From Apopatocola sp963628785 (GTDB lineage: Bacteria > Bacillota > Clostridia > Oscillospirales > Oscillospiraceae): DNA of 63,921 nucleotides. A program made the position numbers and the translations under genes. The stretch's first letter is position 1, and every line of letters begins with the position of its first letter. The stretch is taken from the NCBI GenBank assembly GCA_963628785.1, contig CAVGGQ010000002.1, forward strand, positions 1 to 63,921, read 5' to 3'. The notes below the pieces were generated by a model that saw nothing but the letters and a program-made list of their open reading frames with translations, made no database searches and was not told the DNA's origin. Positions 52,318 through 60,750 of this stretch are shown piece by piece.

Positions 52318-53262
52318 TTATGCTTTGACGCTCTCGCGGGCGACTTCGGCGATGTGGGATGCGCAGAGACCCATCTCTTCGAGCAGCGCGGCGGCGGGGC
52401 CGGAGTGACCGAACTCGTCGTTCACGCCGACGCGGCGCACGGGGACGGGGTGCTTCTCGCTAACGAGCGAGCACACGGCTTCGCCGAGTCCGCCGATGAT
52501 GCTGTGCTCTTCGCACGTGACGATGCGGCCGCATTCCTCAGCGGCGGCGAGGATGGTCTCCTCGTCGAGCGGCTTAATGGTGCACACGTTGATGACGCGG
52601 GCGGAGATGCCTTCCTCGGCAAGCGTTTCCGCTGCCTTGAGGGCTTCGGCAACCATGAGTCCGGTGGCGACGATGGCAACATCCTTGCCGTTGCGCAGTA
52701 CCTCGGCCTTGCCGATCTCGAAGGTGTAGCCCTCTTCCGCGTGCACGACGGGGACGGCCGCGCGGCCGAAGCGGATGTACACGGGGCCATTGTGCTCATA
52801 GGCGGCCTTCACGGCGGCGTGGGCTTCCACATCATCCGACGGGGAGAGCACGACCATGCCGGGGATGGTGCGCATGAGAGCAAAGTCTTCGCAGCACTGG
52901 TGGGATGCGCCGTCCTCACCGACGGAGATGCCGCCGTGGGTCGCGCAGATCTTCACATTGAGGTGCGGGTAGCCGATGGTGTTGCGCACTTGCTCAAAGG
53001 CGCGTCCGGCGGCGAACATGGCAAACGAGGAGCAGAACGGCACGAAGCCCATAGTGGAAAGGCCCGCGCTCACGCCGATGAGGTCGGCTTCCGCGATGCC
53101 GCAGTTGATGTGGTGGTCGGGATAGGCCTTTTTGAAAATGCCGGTCTTGGTGGCACCGGCGAGGTCGGCATCGAGAACGAGAATATCGTCATGCTCGGCG
53201 GCGAGAGCCGTTACGGCGTTGCCGTAGCTTTCGCGGGTCGCAATTTTTTTCACTTCAACCAT
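52318..53262 (-). CDS. transketolase, C-terminal subunit
   Basis: Second half of a split transketolase, containing the pyrimidine-binding and C-terminal domains. Conserved blocks are NCGIAEADLIGVSAGL, HGGISVGEDGASHQCCED and RFGRAAVPVV. At 314 aa it matches the usual C subunit. It starts on the stop codon of the N-terminal subunit, so the two are made together and form an alpha2-beta2-like enzyme of the pentose phosphate pathway. Confidence 0.94.
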   Translation of the reverse strand: MVEVKKIATRESYGNAVTALAAEHDDILVLDADLAGATKTGIFKKAYPDHHINCGIAEADLIGVSAGLSTMGFVPFCSSFAMFAAGRAFEQVRNTIGYPHLNVKICATHGGISVGEDGASHQCCEDFALMRTIPGMVVLSPSDDVEAHAAVKAAYEHNGPVYIRFGRAAVPVVHAEEGYTFEIGKAEVLRNGKDVAIVATGLMVAEALKAAETLAEEGISARVINVCTIKPLDEETILAAAEECGRIVTCEEHSIIGGLGEAVCSLVSEKHPVPVRRVGVNDEFGHSGPAAALLEEMGLCASHIAEVARESVKA

Positions 53263-54107
53263 TATTCTGCCTCCTGTTCCCGCAGAGCCGCGGTCAGTTC
53301 ATCGATGGCGGCCTTGTACTGCTCGTCGTTCGGCGCTTTGCCGTGCCAGCCGACCTGATTTTCCATGAAGGAAACGCCCTTGCCCTTGACGGTCTTGAGG
53401 ATGATGGCGGAGGGACAGCCCTTCTTTTCTTCCGCGTTCTTGACAGCGGCCTCGATGGCGTCGAAGTCGTGGCCGTCAACGGTCTGAACATACAGGCCGA
53501 AAGCGGCAAACTTCTCGTCGATCGGGTACGGGCTCATGACTTCGCTGATGGCGCCGTCGATCTGGAGGTTGTTGTTGTCGACGAACACGAGGAGGTTATC
53601 GAGGTGGTTGTGAGCGGCAAACATCATGGCCTCCCAAACCTGACCCTCTTCGATCTCGCCGTCGCCGAGGAGCGTGTATACGCGCACGCCGCTGCCGAGA
53701 CGCTTCGCACCGAGCGCCATGCCGGCGGCCGTGGAAACGCCCTGGCCGAGCGAGCCGGTGGACATGTCAACGCCGGGGGTGAGATTCATATTGGGGTGGC
53801 CCTGCAGACGGCTGCCGATGTGGCGGAGCGTCTTGAGCTCTTCCACGGGGAAGTAGCCGCGGTTTGCCAGTACCGAGTAGAGTGCCGGAGCGGCGTGACC
53901 CTTGGAGAGCACGAACCGGTCGCGGTTTTCCATCTTCGGGTTCTGCGGGTCAATGTTCATTTTGCGGAAGTAGAGATACGTCAGCACATCGGCTGCGGAA
54001 AGACTTCCGCCCGGATGGCCGGATTTTGCCGCGTATACGCCCTCGATGATGCCGAGACGTACTTTGCAGGCGGCGATCTTCAGCTGTTTCTTTTCGTCCT
54101 GCGTCAA
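53262..54107 (-). CDS. transketolase, N-terminal (thiamine diphosphate) subunit
   Basis: First half of the split enzyme, binding the diphosphate of TPP. It has SGHPGGSLS (29-37), STGSLGQG (117-124) and the TPP motif GDG (148-150) to Asn178-Asn180 (about 30 residues). At 281 aa it has normal length. The start codon is TTG at 54107 with AAGGAGG upstream; an ATT just before it is the only other choice. Two TATAAT boxes lie upstream. Confidence 0.94.
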   Translation of the reverse strand: MTQDEKKQLKIAACKVRLGIIEGVYAAKSGHPGGSLSAADVLTYLYFRKMNIDPQNPKMENRDRFVLSKGHAAPALYSVLANRGYFPVEELKTLRHIGSRLQGHPNMNLTPGVDMSTGSLGQGVSTAAGMALGAKRLGSGVRVYTLLGDGEIEEGQVWEAMMFAAHNHLDNLLVFVDNNNLQIDGAISEVMSPYPIDEKFAAFGLYVQTVDGHDFDAIEAAVKNAEEKKGCPSAIILKTVKGKGVSFMENQVGWHGKAPNDEQYKAAIDELTAALREQEAE

Positions 54108-54159
54108 AATGGAATTCCCTCCTTGGCGGAACTCTCCGCCGATTATATTGAACGTGCCT

Positions 54160-54188
54160 ATTATATGTTTTTCCCGGGATCACGTCAA
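54160..54188 (-). promoter_or_regulatory. promoter for the transketolase genes
   Basis: On the minus strand TTGACG (54183-54188), 17 nt, TATAAT (54160-54165). A second TATAAT stands at 54142-54147, without a clear -35. The -35 directly abuts the preceding terminator hairpin. Confidence 0.7.
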
Positions 54189-54190
54189 GA

Positions 54191-54227
54191 AGAAAACGCC
54201 TTCGGAAACCGATTTTCCGAAGACGTT
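54191..54227 (-). terminator. terminator after the second CarD gene
   Basis: Arms CTTCGGAAA / TTTCCGAAG, extended by AACG/CGTT, followed on the minus strand by TTCTTCTT. It lies 14 nt past the stop. Confidence 0.8.
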
Positions 54228-54240
54228 CGAGAAGTATTTT

Positions 54241-54762
54241 TTATTGGAGTGTCGCAGAGAGGTCGCCGAGACGGTTCCGGATGTAAGCCGGGACCTCTTC
54301 GACGGGGATCTCCAGTGCGACGGCGAGCTCGCCGAAAAGGAGCTCTTCCGCGCGGCGGAGATATTTCTCATCCGTGCTGCCGATGCGCTTCTGACGCTTT
54401 TCGGCTTCCTTTTTCTTTGCGCGGATGGACTTCGCGAGGCGGATGAGGTCGAAGCTGTCGAACGAGGTGATCTGCTTCTGATAGGCGTTGCGCAGGGCGC
54501 TCAGATTTTTCTCCGTGCAGATGACCGCGGGGATGCCGGGCATGGCATCGACTACGGCTTCCGCCTCATCGCGGTTCATCACCCGACGGATCGGCACTTT
54601 GCCGCTGTCGGCCGGCGTGCGGATGGTGCCGGACTGATAGAGCGGCCGAAGGCAATAATACGGTTTTCCCGGCTCCGTCGCGGAAAATTTCACCGAAGTG
54701 ATATCCTCCACCACACAAACACCCGTTCCGGCATACATAACCTTCTCACCGATGGAAAACAT
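54241..54762 (-). CDS. CarD/CdnL-type transcriptional regulator (second copy)
   Basis: The N-terminal RNA-polymerase-interaction domain begins MFSIGEKVMYAGTGVCVVEDI and runs to about 65; a helical C-terminal part contains LIRLAKSIRAKKKEAEKRQKR-like basic residues near 115-135. I chose the ATG at 54762 (173 aa) because GGAGGG stands before it; an ATG at 54840 lies in the leader hairpin region. It is monocistronic, with its own promoter and terminator. It differs clearly from the copy at 16796-17284, for example in the second residue block. Confidence 0.9.
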   Translation of the reverse strand: MFSIGEKVMYAGTGVCVVEDITSVKFSATEPGKPYYCLRPLYQSGTIRTPADSGKVPIRRVMNRDEAEAVVDAMPGIPAVICTEKNLSALRNAYQKQITSFDSFDLIRLAKSIRAKKKEAEKRQKRIGSTDEKYLRRAEELLFGELAVALEIPVEEVPAYIRNRLGDLSATLQ

Positions 54763-54788
54763 GCTTACCCTCCTGCAAATTCTCGAGC

Positions 54789-54882
54789 ACCGACCTCCGG
54801 CGTGGTATGTCTGCGGGTCGGTGTTGTCCTTATTTTTCAATCATTATGGTTGATTATACCATATTTTTTGCCGAGGATGCAA
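54789..54882 (-). promoter_or_regulatory. promoter and leader hairpin of the second CarD gene
   Basis: On the minus strand TTGCAT (54877-54882), 18 nt, TATAAT (54853-54858). The leader of about 80 nt contains an inverted repeat CACCGACC / GGTCGGTG (54789-54824) upstream of the Shine-Dalgarno. Confidence 0.55.
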
Positions 54883-54932
54883 GCGGAAAAATTCACAATT
54901 TCGTTGCAAAATCGGTAAATTTCGTGTGAAAA

Positions 54933-54975
54933 CGGGAGCTTCTTTATCCGCTGTGTGCGGACAGGGAAGCTCCCG
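54933..54975 (-). terminator. terminator after the GH3 pseudogene
   Basis: Ten-base arms CGGGAGCTTC / GAAGCTCCCG with an inner CCGC/GCGG stem, followed on the minus strand by GTTTTC. It lies 28 nt past the GH3 stop codon. Confidence 0.8.
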
Positions 54976-55002
54976 ATAAATCGTGTTCCGGTTTGGATGC
55001 GG

Positions 55003-57600
55003 TTATTTAACCATTTTCCGCACGGCGCGATAGACCCGTGTGGCGTTCACCATGAGCTGTTCGCGCGTGAGATTGCCTTCTTTAAGGCCCGCGAGCATAT
55101 CGTTGAAGTCTCCCTTTTGGCCGGGCATCATGAGGTCGCCGCCGGCGGCCGCCACGAGGCGCGGTTTGACGGTGCGGTGGGTGTCGTTCTTGTTCACCAT
55201 CACGGTGCCGACGACCCAGTCGGTCATGACGATGCCACAGAAACCGAACTCGCTGCGGAGCACATCCTGCACGAGGTCGCGGCGCTCGGATGTGTGGGTG
55301 CCGTTTAGGAGGTTATAGGATGTCATGACGGCCGAGGGAGAGATCTCGCGCAGGGCGCGCTCGGAGACAATGCTGTTGCTGCCGATGCGGTTCGTTTCCT
55401 GGTTGTTGGCGCAGAAGTGCTTGACGGTCGTGCCGCAGCCGGGATGCTTCTGCACGCCGCGCGTGAGGGCGGCGGCGAATTTGCCGCTGATGAGCGGATC
55501 TTCGGAATAATACTCGAAGTTTCTGCCGCACAGCACGGTACGATAGATGTTCAGCGCCGGGGCGAGCCAGTAGTGCACGCCGAAACGCTGCATCTCGTCG
55601 CCCACGATGTCGCCGCATTCCTCGGCGAAGGCCGTATTCCAGCTCTGGGCCAGGGCGGTGCCGATGGGATCATCGTGCAGTACTGGTACTCCACCTTGGC
55701 ATTCTTCGGTGCTTTGGACTTGCCGCTGAGGACTTTGGTGAGCCAGCGAAGCGGTCCGGACATATACTCGAGCACGCTTTTGGGGATACCGGCGGCACCT
55801 ACGGCGTGCGCGCCTTTTTTATCGCGGTAGAACTCGCGTCTCAGGCGAAGGCCGGCAGGGCCGTCCGCCATCACGGCGGCGGGGAATCCCGCATCGCGCA
55901 GCATGCCGGTCGTCTCCCCCGCTGCGCCGGCGACATTCTTCGAGGCACTGCCGATGATACTGAGCATGCCGCCCTTGGGATCGAAGGCGCCGATGTTCGC
56001 ATAGATGAGCTGCTCGTCCGTGAGGTTCCGGACGGCATCGTCTATCGTCTTGTCCTCCTCGTAGCACACGGTCTCGGTCGGGATCTCGCCGAGCTTCAGA
56101 TGCGGGATGTCGGCGCTCGGGGTCTCGCGCTCTTTCGCTTCCGGAGCCCAGTCGGTGAAGTCCGGCTTGCCGAGCGAATTGCGGCACTGCTTGACAACGA
56201 TCTCGTTTTCCGCTTCGATGACGGCGGCGGGAGAAGTGCTCGTGCTGTCGGTGCCGACGCGGACGGTGTACTCACCCGCTTCGAGGATATACGCCGCGCG
56301 CTCTTCATCGTACGAGGAGATGTCGCGCACATCAAAGCACATCCTTGCCGGGCACGATGCCGATATTTTTGACCTCCGCGTCCACGGAAACGGTCTCGCC
56401 GTTCCACACCAGCTCGGTATAGGCGATCTTGAAATCGGTGTAGCTCAGGCCGTGGCCGAAGGAGAAGGCGGTGTCCTTTCCGAAGGTATCGAAATAGCGG
56501 TAGCCGACATAGATGTCCTCTTCATAGAAGATGCGCACGCCGAACTCCTTCTCCCCCGGCTGCTTGTCGGAGGCTTTGAGGTTTGAGAAGTTGTGCGCTC
56601 TCGGACAGTCATAGTAGTCCCACGGATAGGTATCGGGGAGCTTGGCGCTAGGGCTGCAGCGTCCATCGAGGATCTCCATGAGGGCGTAGGATGCGCCCAC
56701 GCCGGCAAAGCCGGTATAGAGGATGGCGTCCACGGAGATCTCCTTCGCCCACTTCATTTCAATGGGGTATCCGGAGTTCAGAATGACGACGGTCTTTTCA
56801 AACGCTTCGGACACGGTGCGGAGAAGCTCGCGCTCTGCGTCGGTGAGATAATAGTAGTTTTTGTCGGGGCGGTTGTCGGCGAACTCGCCGGATACGCGGG
56901 AGATAATGACTACAGCGGTGTCGGACTTTGCCTTGGCGGCGGCGAGCTGCTCGGCGGTTGGGATAACTGTCTCGTGCTTTTCGTAGAGCGCGGCGATGTC
57001 GCGGTTGAGGGAGAAAGTCGAGTGCTCGGCGATCGCCTGATGCACGCTTGCCTGCCAGCGCGGATGGATGAGTCCCGCTCCGGTGGCGGTGTTGTAGAAG
57101 ATATACTGTCCGCGGCCGAAGAGGTTGAGTGTGGCGGTCGGATCCAGCGGCAGGGCGTGGTTCTCGTTTTTGAGCAGCACCATGCACTCGCGCGGTGCCT
57201 GCATGGCGACGGCATCGTGTGCATCGTAGGCATACGACTCCGTCTTTACGGCGCGCTTGCCGGTCTTGAACTTCATGACCGTCTTCGGGAAAGGCGTGCC
57301 GTCCTCGGCGGTAAAGCCCGATGCTTCCATGGTGTATTCTGTGTCGTACTCGCGGGCGACGCTGCCGACCGGAACAGTGAGGCAGTGCATGGAAAGACCC
57401 ATGGCTTCCATCTCAAATTCCTTGCCCTTCGGAATTTCGATGCCGTTCACCGTGATCCTGCCGTAACCGTTCCCGGCAAGCGGCTTGCTCAGGCGCAGCG
57501 TGACGGGGTGCTCCATACGCTCAAACGCCGTGAGCCGCCCCTGCATCTGGTCGAGATCCTGCTTCTTGCCGTCAAAAAGGGAAATTTTGTTTCTTGCCAT
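55003..57600 (-). pseudogene. broken glycoside hydrolase family 3 beta-glucosidase
   Basis: The gene has the reversed domain order known for some Ruminococcus and Butyrivibrio beta-glucosidases: a GH3 C-terminal-type domain first (56332-57600), then a Fn3-like domain, then the catalytic barrel. Lesion 1, at about 56335: after GKDVL the reading frame hits TGA, and the next sensible residues (FDVRDISSYDE) are in another frame, with about 35-40 usual residues missing. Lesion 2, at 55666-55668: a run of three Gs where four restore the frame (IPIGTALAQSWN). The barrel includes the nucleophile region VMTDW and PALNIYRTVLCGRNFEY. All parts look well conserved, so the damage is recent. An AraC regulator, also broken, is divergent. 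Confidence 0.9.
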
Positions 57601-57632
57601 GTTTGCCTCCTAACTTTGAACTTGCGGATGCG

Positions 57633-57670
57633 CCAAATCCCACGGCGCAAAAATGCGCTGTGGGATTTGG
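57633..57670 (-). repeat. large perfect-type hairpin upstream of the GH3 pseudogene
   Basis: Arms CCAAATCCCAC...GCGC and GCGC...GTGGGATTTGG pair over 15 of 16 positions around a 6-nt loop. It lies between the transporter remnant and the GH3 start. No T-run follows on the minus strand, so mRNA processing or stabilisation is as likely as termination. The rest of 57601-57949 holds the remnant below and AT-rich DNA. Confidence 0.55.
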
Positions 57671-57686
57671 CATGGTATATGTTTTA

Positions 57687-57821
57687 TTACTTTTTTGCTT
57701 TCTTTGCCTCCGCCTTGGCGCGCTTGGCTTTCAGCTCGGCGATGCGGTTTTCTTCGGTGAGATTTTCCTGTTGCTGATTTGATTGTAACAGAGCCGAAGC
57801 AAGAGCGTTAATAATTTTCTG
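57687..57821 (-). pseudogene. C-terminal remnant, possibly of a sugar transporter
   Basis: A 44-codon open stretch without a start codon ends in a TAA at 57687. Its last part, NLTEENRIAELKAKR followed by a Lys/Ala-rich end, looks like the charged cytoplasmic tail of a GPH/MFS glycoside transporter, the usual partner of GH3 genes of this type. A stop codon lies directly before it, and TTGACA stands 8 nt further upstream. I infer that most of the transporter has been deleted; the identity is uncertain. Confidence 0.4.
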
Positions 57822-57949
57822 TTATTTTTGTCAAAAATATGTTGTAATTAAAAAACAAGGCAGATTTCCGTTATAAAAAACAAAATCGTGATACTTTTAC
57901 AGCGCCCCTCCGTGCTAAAATGCAGGTACGGTTCAATTGGGAGGAAGCT

Positions 57950-58852
57950 ATGAAGCTGAATGAACACGCCGATGTCGTGCGTTTTTTGAAAACCGTCAAC
58001 GAATGTCCGGGAGAAGTCATGTTCTGCACGGAGGACGGCGACTGTCTGAATCTGAAGTCCGCGCTTTCGCAGTGTGTTTTTGTTATGCTCTTTTCCAAGC
58101 CGGAGCTTTTGCGGAGCGGCGAGATACGATGCGAAAAAGCGGCCGCCGAGAGAAAAGTGCTCGGCATCCCATCGGCTCCGAGCGATACCCACGCAACCCG
58201 GGCGATGGAGCAGCAGCTATTGAAACTGGTGGAGGACGGGAATCTTCAGTACAAAGAGCATTCGGCGCGGCTCGTAAACCCGTGAGATATGGCCCGGTTG
58301 GGCAACGGCGATCCCATACGAAATCTCAAGAACATGACCATCATCTACACGGCGCTCTGCACCCGCGCGGCGATACACGGCGGGCTGCCGCCCGAAATTT
58401 CCTACAATCTCAGCGACATGTATATTCAGAGCATCGAGGCCTCGCGCTCGCTTGGGGAGATTGCAGAGGTAAACAGCGCCATGGTCGATGACTTCGTCCG
58501 CCGCGTGCATCACTGCCGCACCCATCCGGAGCGCTCGCCGCAGATGGAAGAGTGACGCTACTACATTCAGACGCACCTTACGGAGAAGATCACCTTGAAG
58601 TCCCTCGCCGATCATGCGGGCTATACGGAAACTTATCTCTCCCGCAAGTTCAAGGCCGAGACGGGTATATCCGTGACGGAATATGTCACGCGGCAGAAAA
58701 CCGTGCTTGCCAAGAAGCTGCTGCGCGAGGACAAGCTCTCCGTGAGCGACATTGCGGAGATGCTCTGCTTCGGCACGCAGAGCTACTTCAGCGAACAGTT
58801 CCGAAAGGTCACCGGACAGACGCCCGGAGAATACCGGAAAAGGCAAAAGTGA
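57950..58852 (+). pseudogene. AraC family regulator with two in-frame TGA codons
   Basis: The only substantial plus-strand gene. The ATG at 57950 has GGGAGG before it. One frame runs for 301 codons but is cut by TGA at 58283-58285 (after RLVNP) and at 58553-58555 (between QMEE and RYYIQTHL). Between and after the stops the sequence stays fully coding: an AraC-type middle region (GDPIRNLKNMTIIYT) and a complete C-terminal HTH (about 58560-58850) with EKITLKSLADHAGYTETYLS and the second helix pair. At the second stop a Cys or Trp codon is the likely ancestor. It presumably controlled the divergent GH3/transporter genes. Confidence 0.88.
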
Positions 58853-58870
58853 TTTTGTTCTGTGAAAAGG

Positions 58871-58910
58871 AACACCGAGCTTGATACGGAAGCGTATCGG
58901 GCTCGGTGTT
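58871..58910. terminator. bidirectional terminator between araC-like and Ig-like genes
   Basis: Eighteen-base arms (AACACCGAGC...GATACG / CGTATC...GCTCGGTGTT, two wobble pairs) around GAAG, with T-runs on both sides. It serves the plus-strand AraC gene and the minus-strand surface protein gene. Confidence 0.88.
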
Positions 58911-58929
58911 TTCTAATGGGATATCGGGA

Positions 58930-60585
58930 TTATTCGTCGTCATCCTCGTCGTCATCGTCATCGTCTTCTTCCTCGTTCTTTTTGTCGCGGAGGACTTTCA
59001 CGATGAGGACGGCGGCTACGGCAATGACGGCCACAGCCAGTACGGCGATGATGATATAAAGGACAGTGGTCTTGCTGCCTGTCTTTTCCGTTTCGGCGGG
59101 AGTTTTCTCTTCGGTGCCGTCATCGACTTCGGAGCCTGCGGGGATCGGCTGGATGGTCTCATAGCCGCACACGGAGCACACGCCCTTCTGCTGACCGTCT
59201 TCGGTCGCCGTCGGCTTGGTCAGAACCGTCCAGGTGTAGGTGTGGAACGCCTCATCGCCGTGCTCGCCGCAGGTGCACTGATGCCAGTGCGAAATGTCGT
59301 TGTGCTCCCAGACGCTCGAGTAGCTGTGCTCGTGTGTCTTCTCGGAGGTGAAGGTGACTTCGACGGTGTTGGAATAGTAGGGGTCGGACTTGGTGTCGTT
59401 CGTGGTGAGAGTCACGCTCACGCGGTAGTAGGTTGTGCCCTCGGTCTGCTCGGGCTTATAGGTGGAGCTCGTGGCACGGGCGATGGCTTTCATTGCGGTG
59501 GTGTTGCTCGAAGTGCCGCTGTACCACTGGTAGGAGAGCGTGCCGCCGTCGGTGGAAGTGGCCTGAATGGAAAGGGTGAAGTCCGGCTTCTCGTTGAGCT
59601 TCATGTTGCCGCCGACCGGCTGGGAAATGATGCTGAGGGTGGCCGACTTCTTCGTTACGGTGAGCGTGGCTTCAGCGGATCTCGATTCACCGGCGCTGTT
59701 CTTGAAAACGCACGCGGCGCGCCAGCCGTTGAGCTCGTACGGAATATTGCCGAGCGTGAGCATTTCGGTGTTGCCGCCGCTGACAGAGAGTGTCGGGTAC
59801 GCATTGCGGATGGCGGTGTAGTCATAATCGCGTGTGCCGTCCGCGCTGATGATGTGCCAGGTGTAGGTATCGGTATTATCCGCGCGGGCAATGAATATGG
59901 CCTGTCCGCCTTCGGTGAGCGTCTCGTCGGTCGGGTCTTTCGTAACGATCGGAGCGACCAGGATGTTGACGCGGCAGCAGTTCGTTGTAACGGCACCGAC
60001 GCTGTTGATAAACTGGCAGTAGAAATCCGCGCCGTCAAATTCCCGGATGGCCTTCACGGAGAGCGTGTTCGCGGTCTGTCCGTCGAGCGGCACGGGGACG
60101 CCGTCTCCCTTCTTATAATACCACTGCGTTGCCGAGGCACCCGTGGCCGATGCGATAATCATGATGGTGTCGCCTTCGGAGATAGTGAGGTTTGTGAGGC
60201 TCACATCTTCCGTGATGACGGGCTTGGTGAGCACGGTGATCTTGCAGATCTCTGACTGGTCGCTGCCGGCGGAGTTCTGCACGAAGCAGTAGAATTCCGC
60301 ACCGTTGTACGAGGTGTCCGTCGAGAGGATCTGGTAGGTATTGGATGTCTGTCCTTCGACCGGCGTGTCGCCGTCGGGATGGACGCGGTACCACTGGTAG
60401 GAAAGGTCATTGCCGGACGCTTCGATCGTAAGGGTAAGCGTCTGCCCCTCGGCTACCGTGAGAGTGGTCGGCACATCGGTATAGATGACCGGTGCATCAT
60501 CGGCCAGGACCGAAATGCCGAGCGCCGCGGTGAGGCATACCGTCAGAAGGACGGCCATAAGGCGTTTAAAAATGAGTTTGCGCAT
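58930..60585 (-). CDS. membrane-anchored Ig-like surface protein
   Basis: A 551-aa exported protein with a signal peptide (about 1-28, ending SVLADD). Four Ig-like beta domains follow, each with the YQWY/TWH core tryptophan (for example LSYQWYRVH, ATQWYYKK, YTWHIIS, LSYQWYSG). A Cys/His-rich module (HWHQCTCGEH, CSVCGYE) lies near 430-475, then a Thr/Glu linker, one transmembrane helix (about 510-532) and an Asp/Glu-only cytoplasmic tail of some 15 residues. The ATG at 60585 has GGAGGAG 9 nt upstream. No sortase motif is present. It is probably a surface adhesin or structural protein. Confidence 0.85.
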   Translation of the reverse strand: MRKLIFKRLMAVLLTVCLTAALGISVLADDAPVIYTDVPTTLTVAEGQTLTLTIEASGNDLSYQWYRVHPDGDTPVEGQTSNTYQILSTDTSYNGAEFYCFVQNSAGSDQSEICKITVLTKPVITEDVSLTNLTISEGDTIMIIASATGASATQWYYKKGDGVPVPLDGQTANTLSVKAIREFDGADFYCQFINSVGAVTTNCCRVNILVAPIVTKDPTDETLTEGGQAIFIARADNTDTYTWHIISADGTRDYDYTAIRNAYPTLSVSGGNTEMLTLGNIPYELNGWRAACVFKNSAGESRSAEATLTVTKKSATLSIISQPVGGNMKLNEKPDFTLSIQATSTDGGTLSYQWYSGTSSNTTAMKAIARATSSTYKPEQTEGTTYYRVSVTLTTNDTKSDPYYSNTVEVTFTSEKTHEHSYSSVWEHNDISHWHQCTCGEHGDEAFHTYTWTVLTKPTATEDGQQKGVCSVCGYETIQPIPAGSEVDDGTEEKTPAETEKTGSKTTVLYIIIAVLAVAVIAVAAVLIVKVLRDKKNEEEDDDDDDEDDDE

Positions 60586-60635
60586 ATACTTGTTCTCCTC
60601 CCCCATGTTGACTGCATGGGATGAATTGTTCTTCT

Positions 60636-60665
60636 ATTTTATCTATTAGACGCGCGAGAAGGCAA
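60636..60665 (-). promoter_or_regulatory. promoter for the Ig-like protein gene
   Basis: On the minus strand TTGCCT (60660-60665), 18 nt, TAAAAT (60636-60641), about 50 nt upstream of the ATG. Confidence 0.5.
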
Positions 60666-60689
60666 AAAAGTTTTGCGGGCCAAAAAATA

Positions 60690-60721
60690 TCCCGAAGCGC
60701 AATTGTAGCGTTTCGGGGTAT
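60690..60721. terminator. terminator after valS
   Basis: Arms CCCGAAGCGC / GCGTTTCGGG around a 7-nt AT-rich loop, with TATTTTTTGG on the minus side and TATTTTTG on the plus side. It ends valS, 30 nt past its stop. Confidence 0.85.
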
Positions 60722-60750
60722 TTTTGTCAATGACTCTTTTTTAATTATTT

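Noticed and set aside
57950..58852. TGA recoding as tryptophan, glycine or selenocysteine
   Set aside because: TGA is the real stop codon of many intact genes here, no recoding structure is evident after either TGA, and AraC regulators are not known selenoproteins. The adjacent GH3 gene is also broken.
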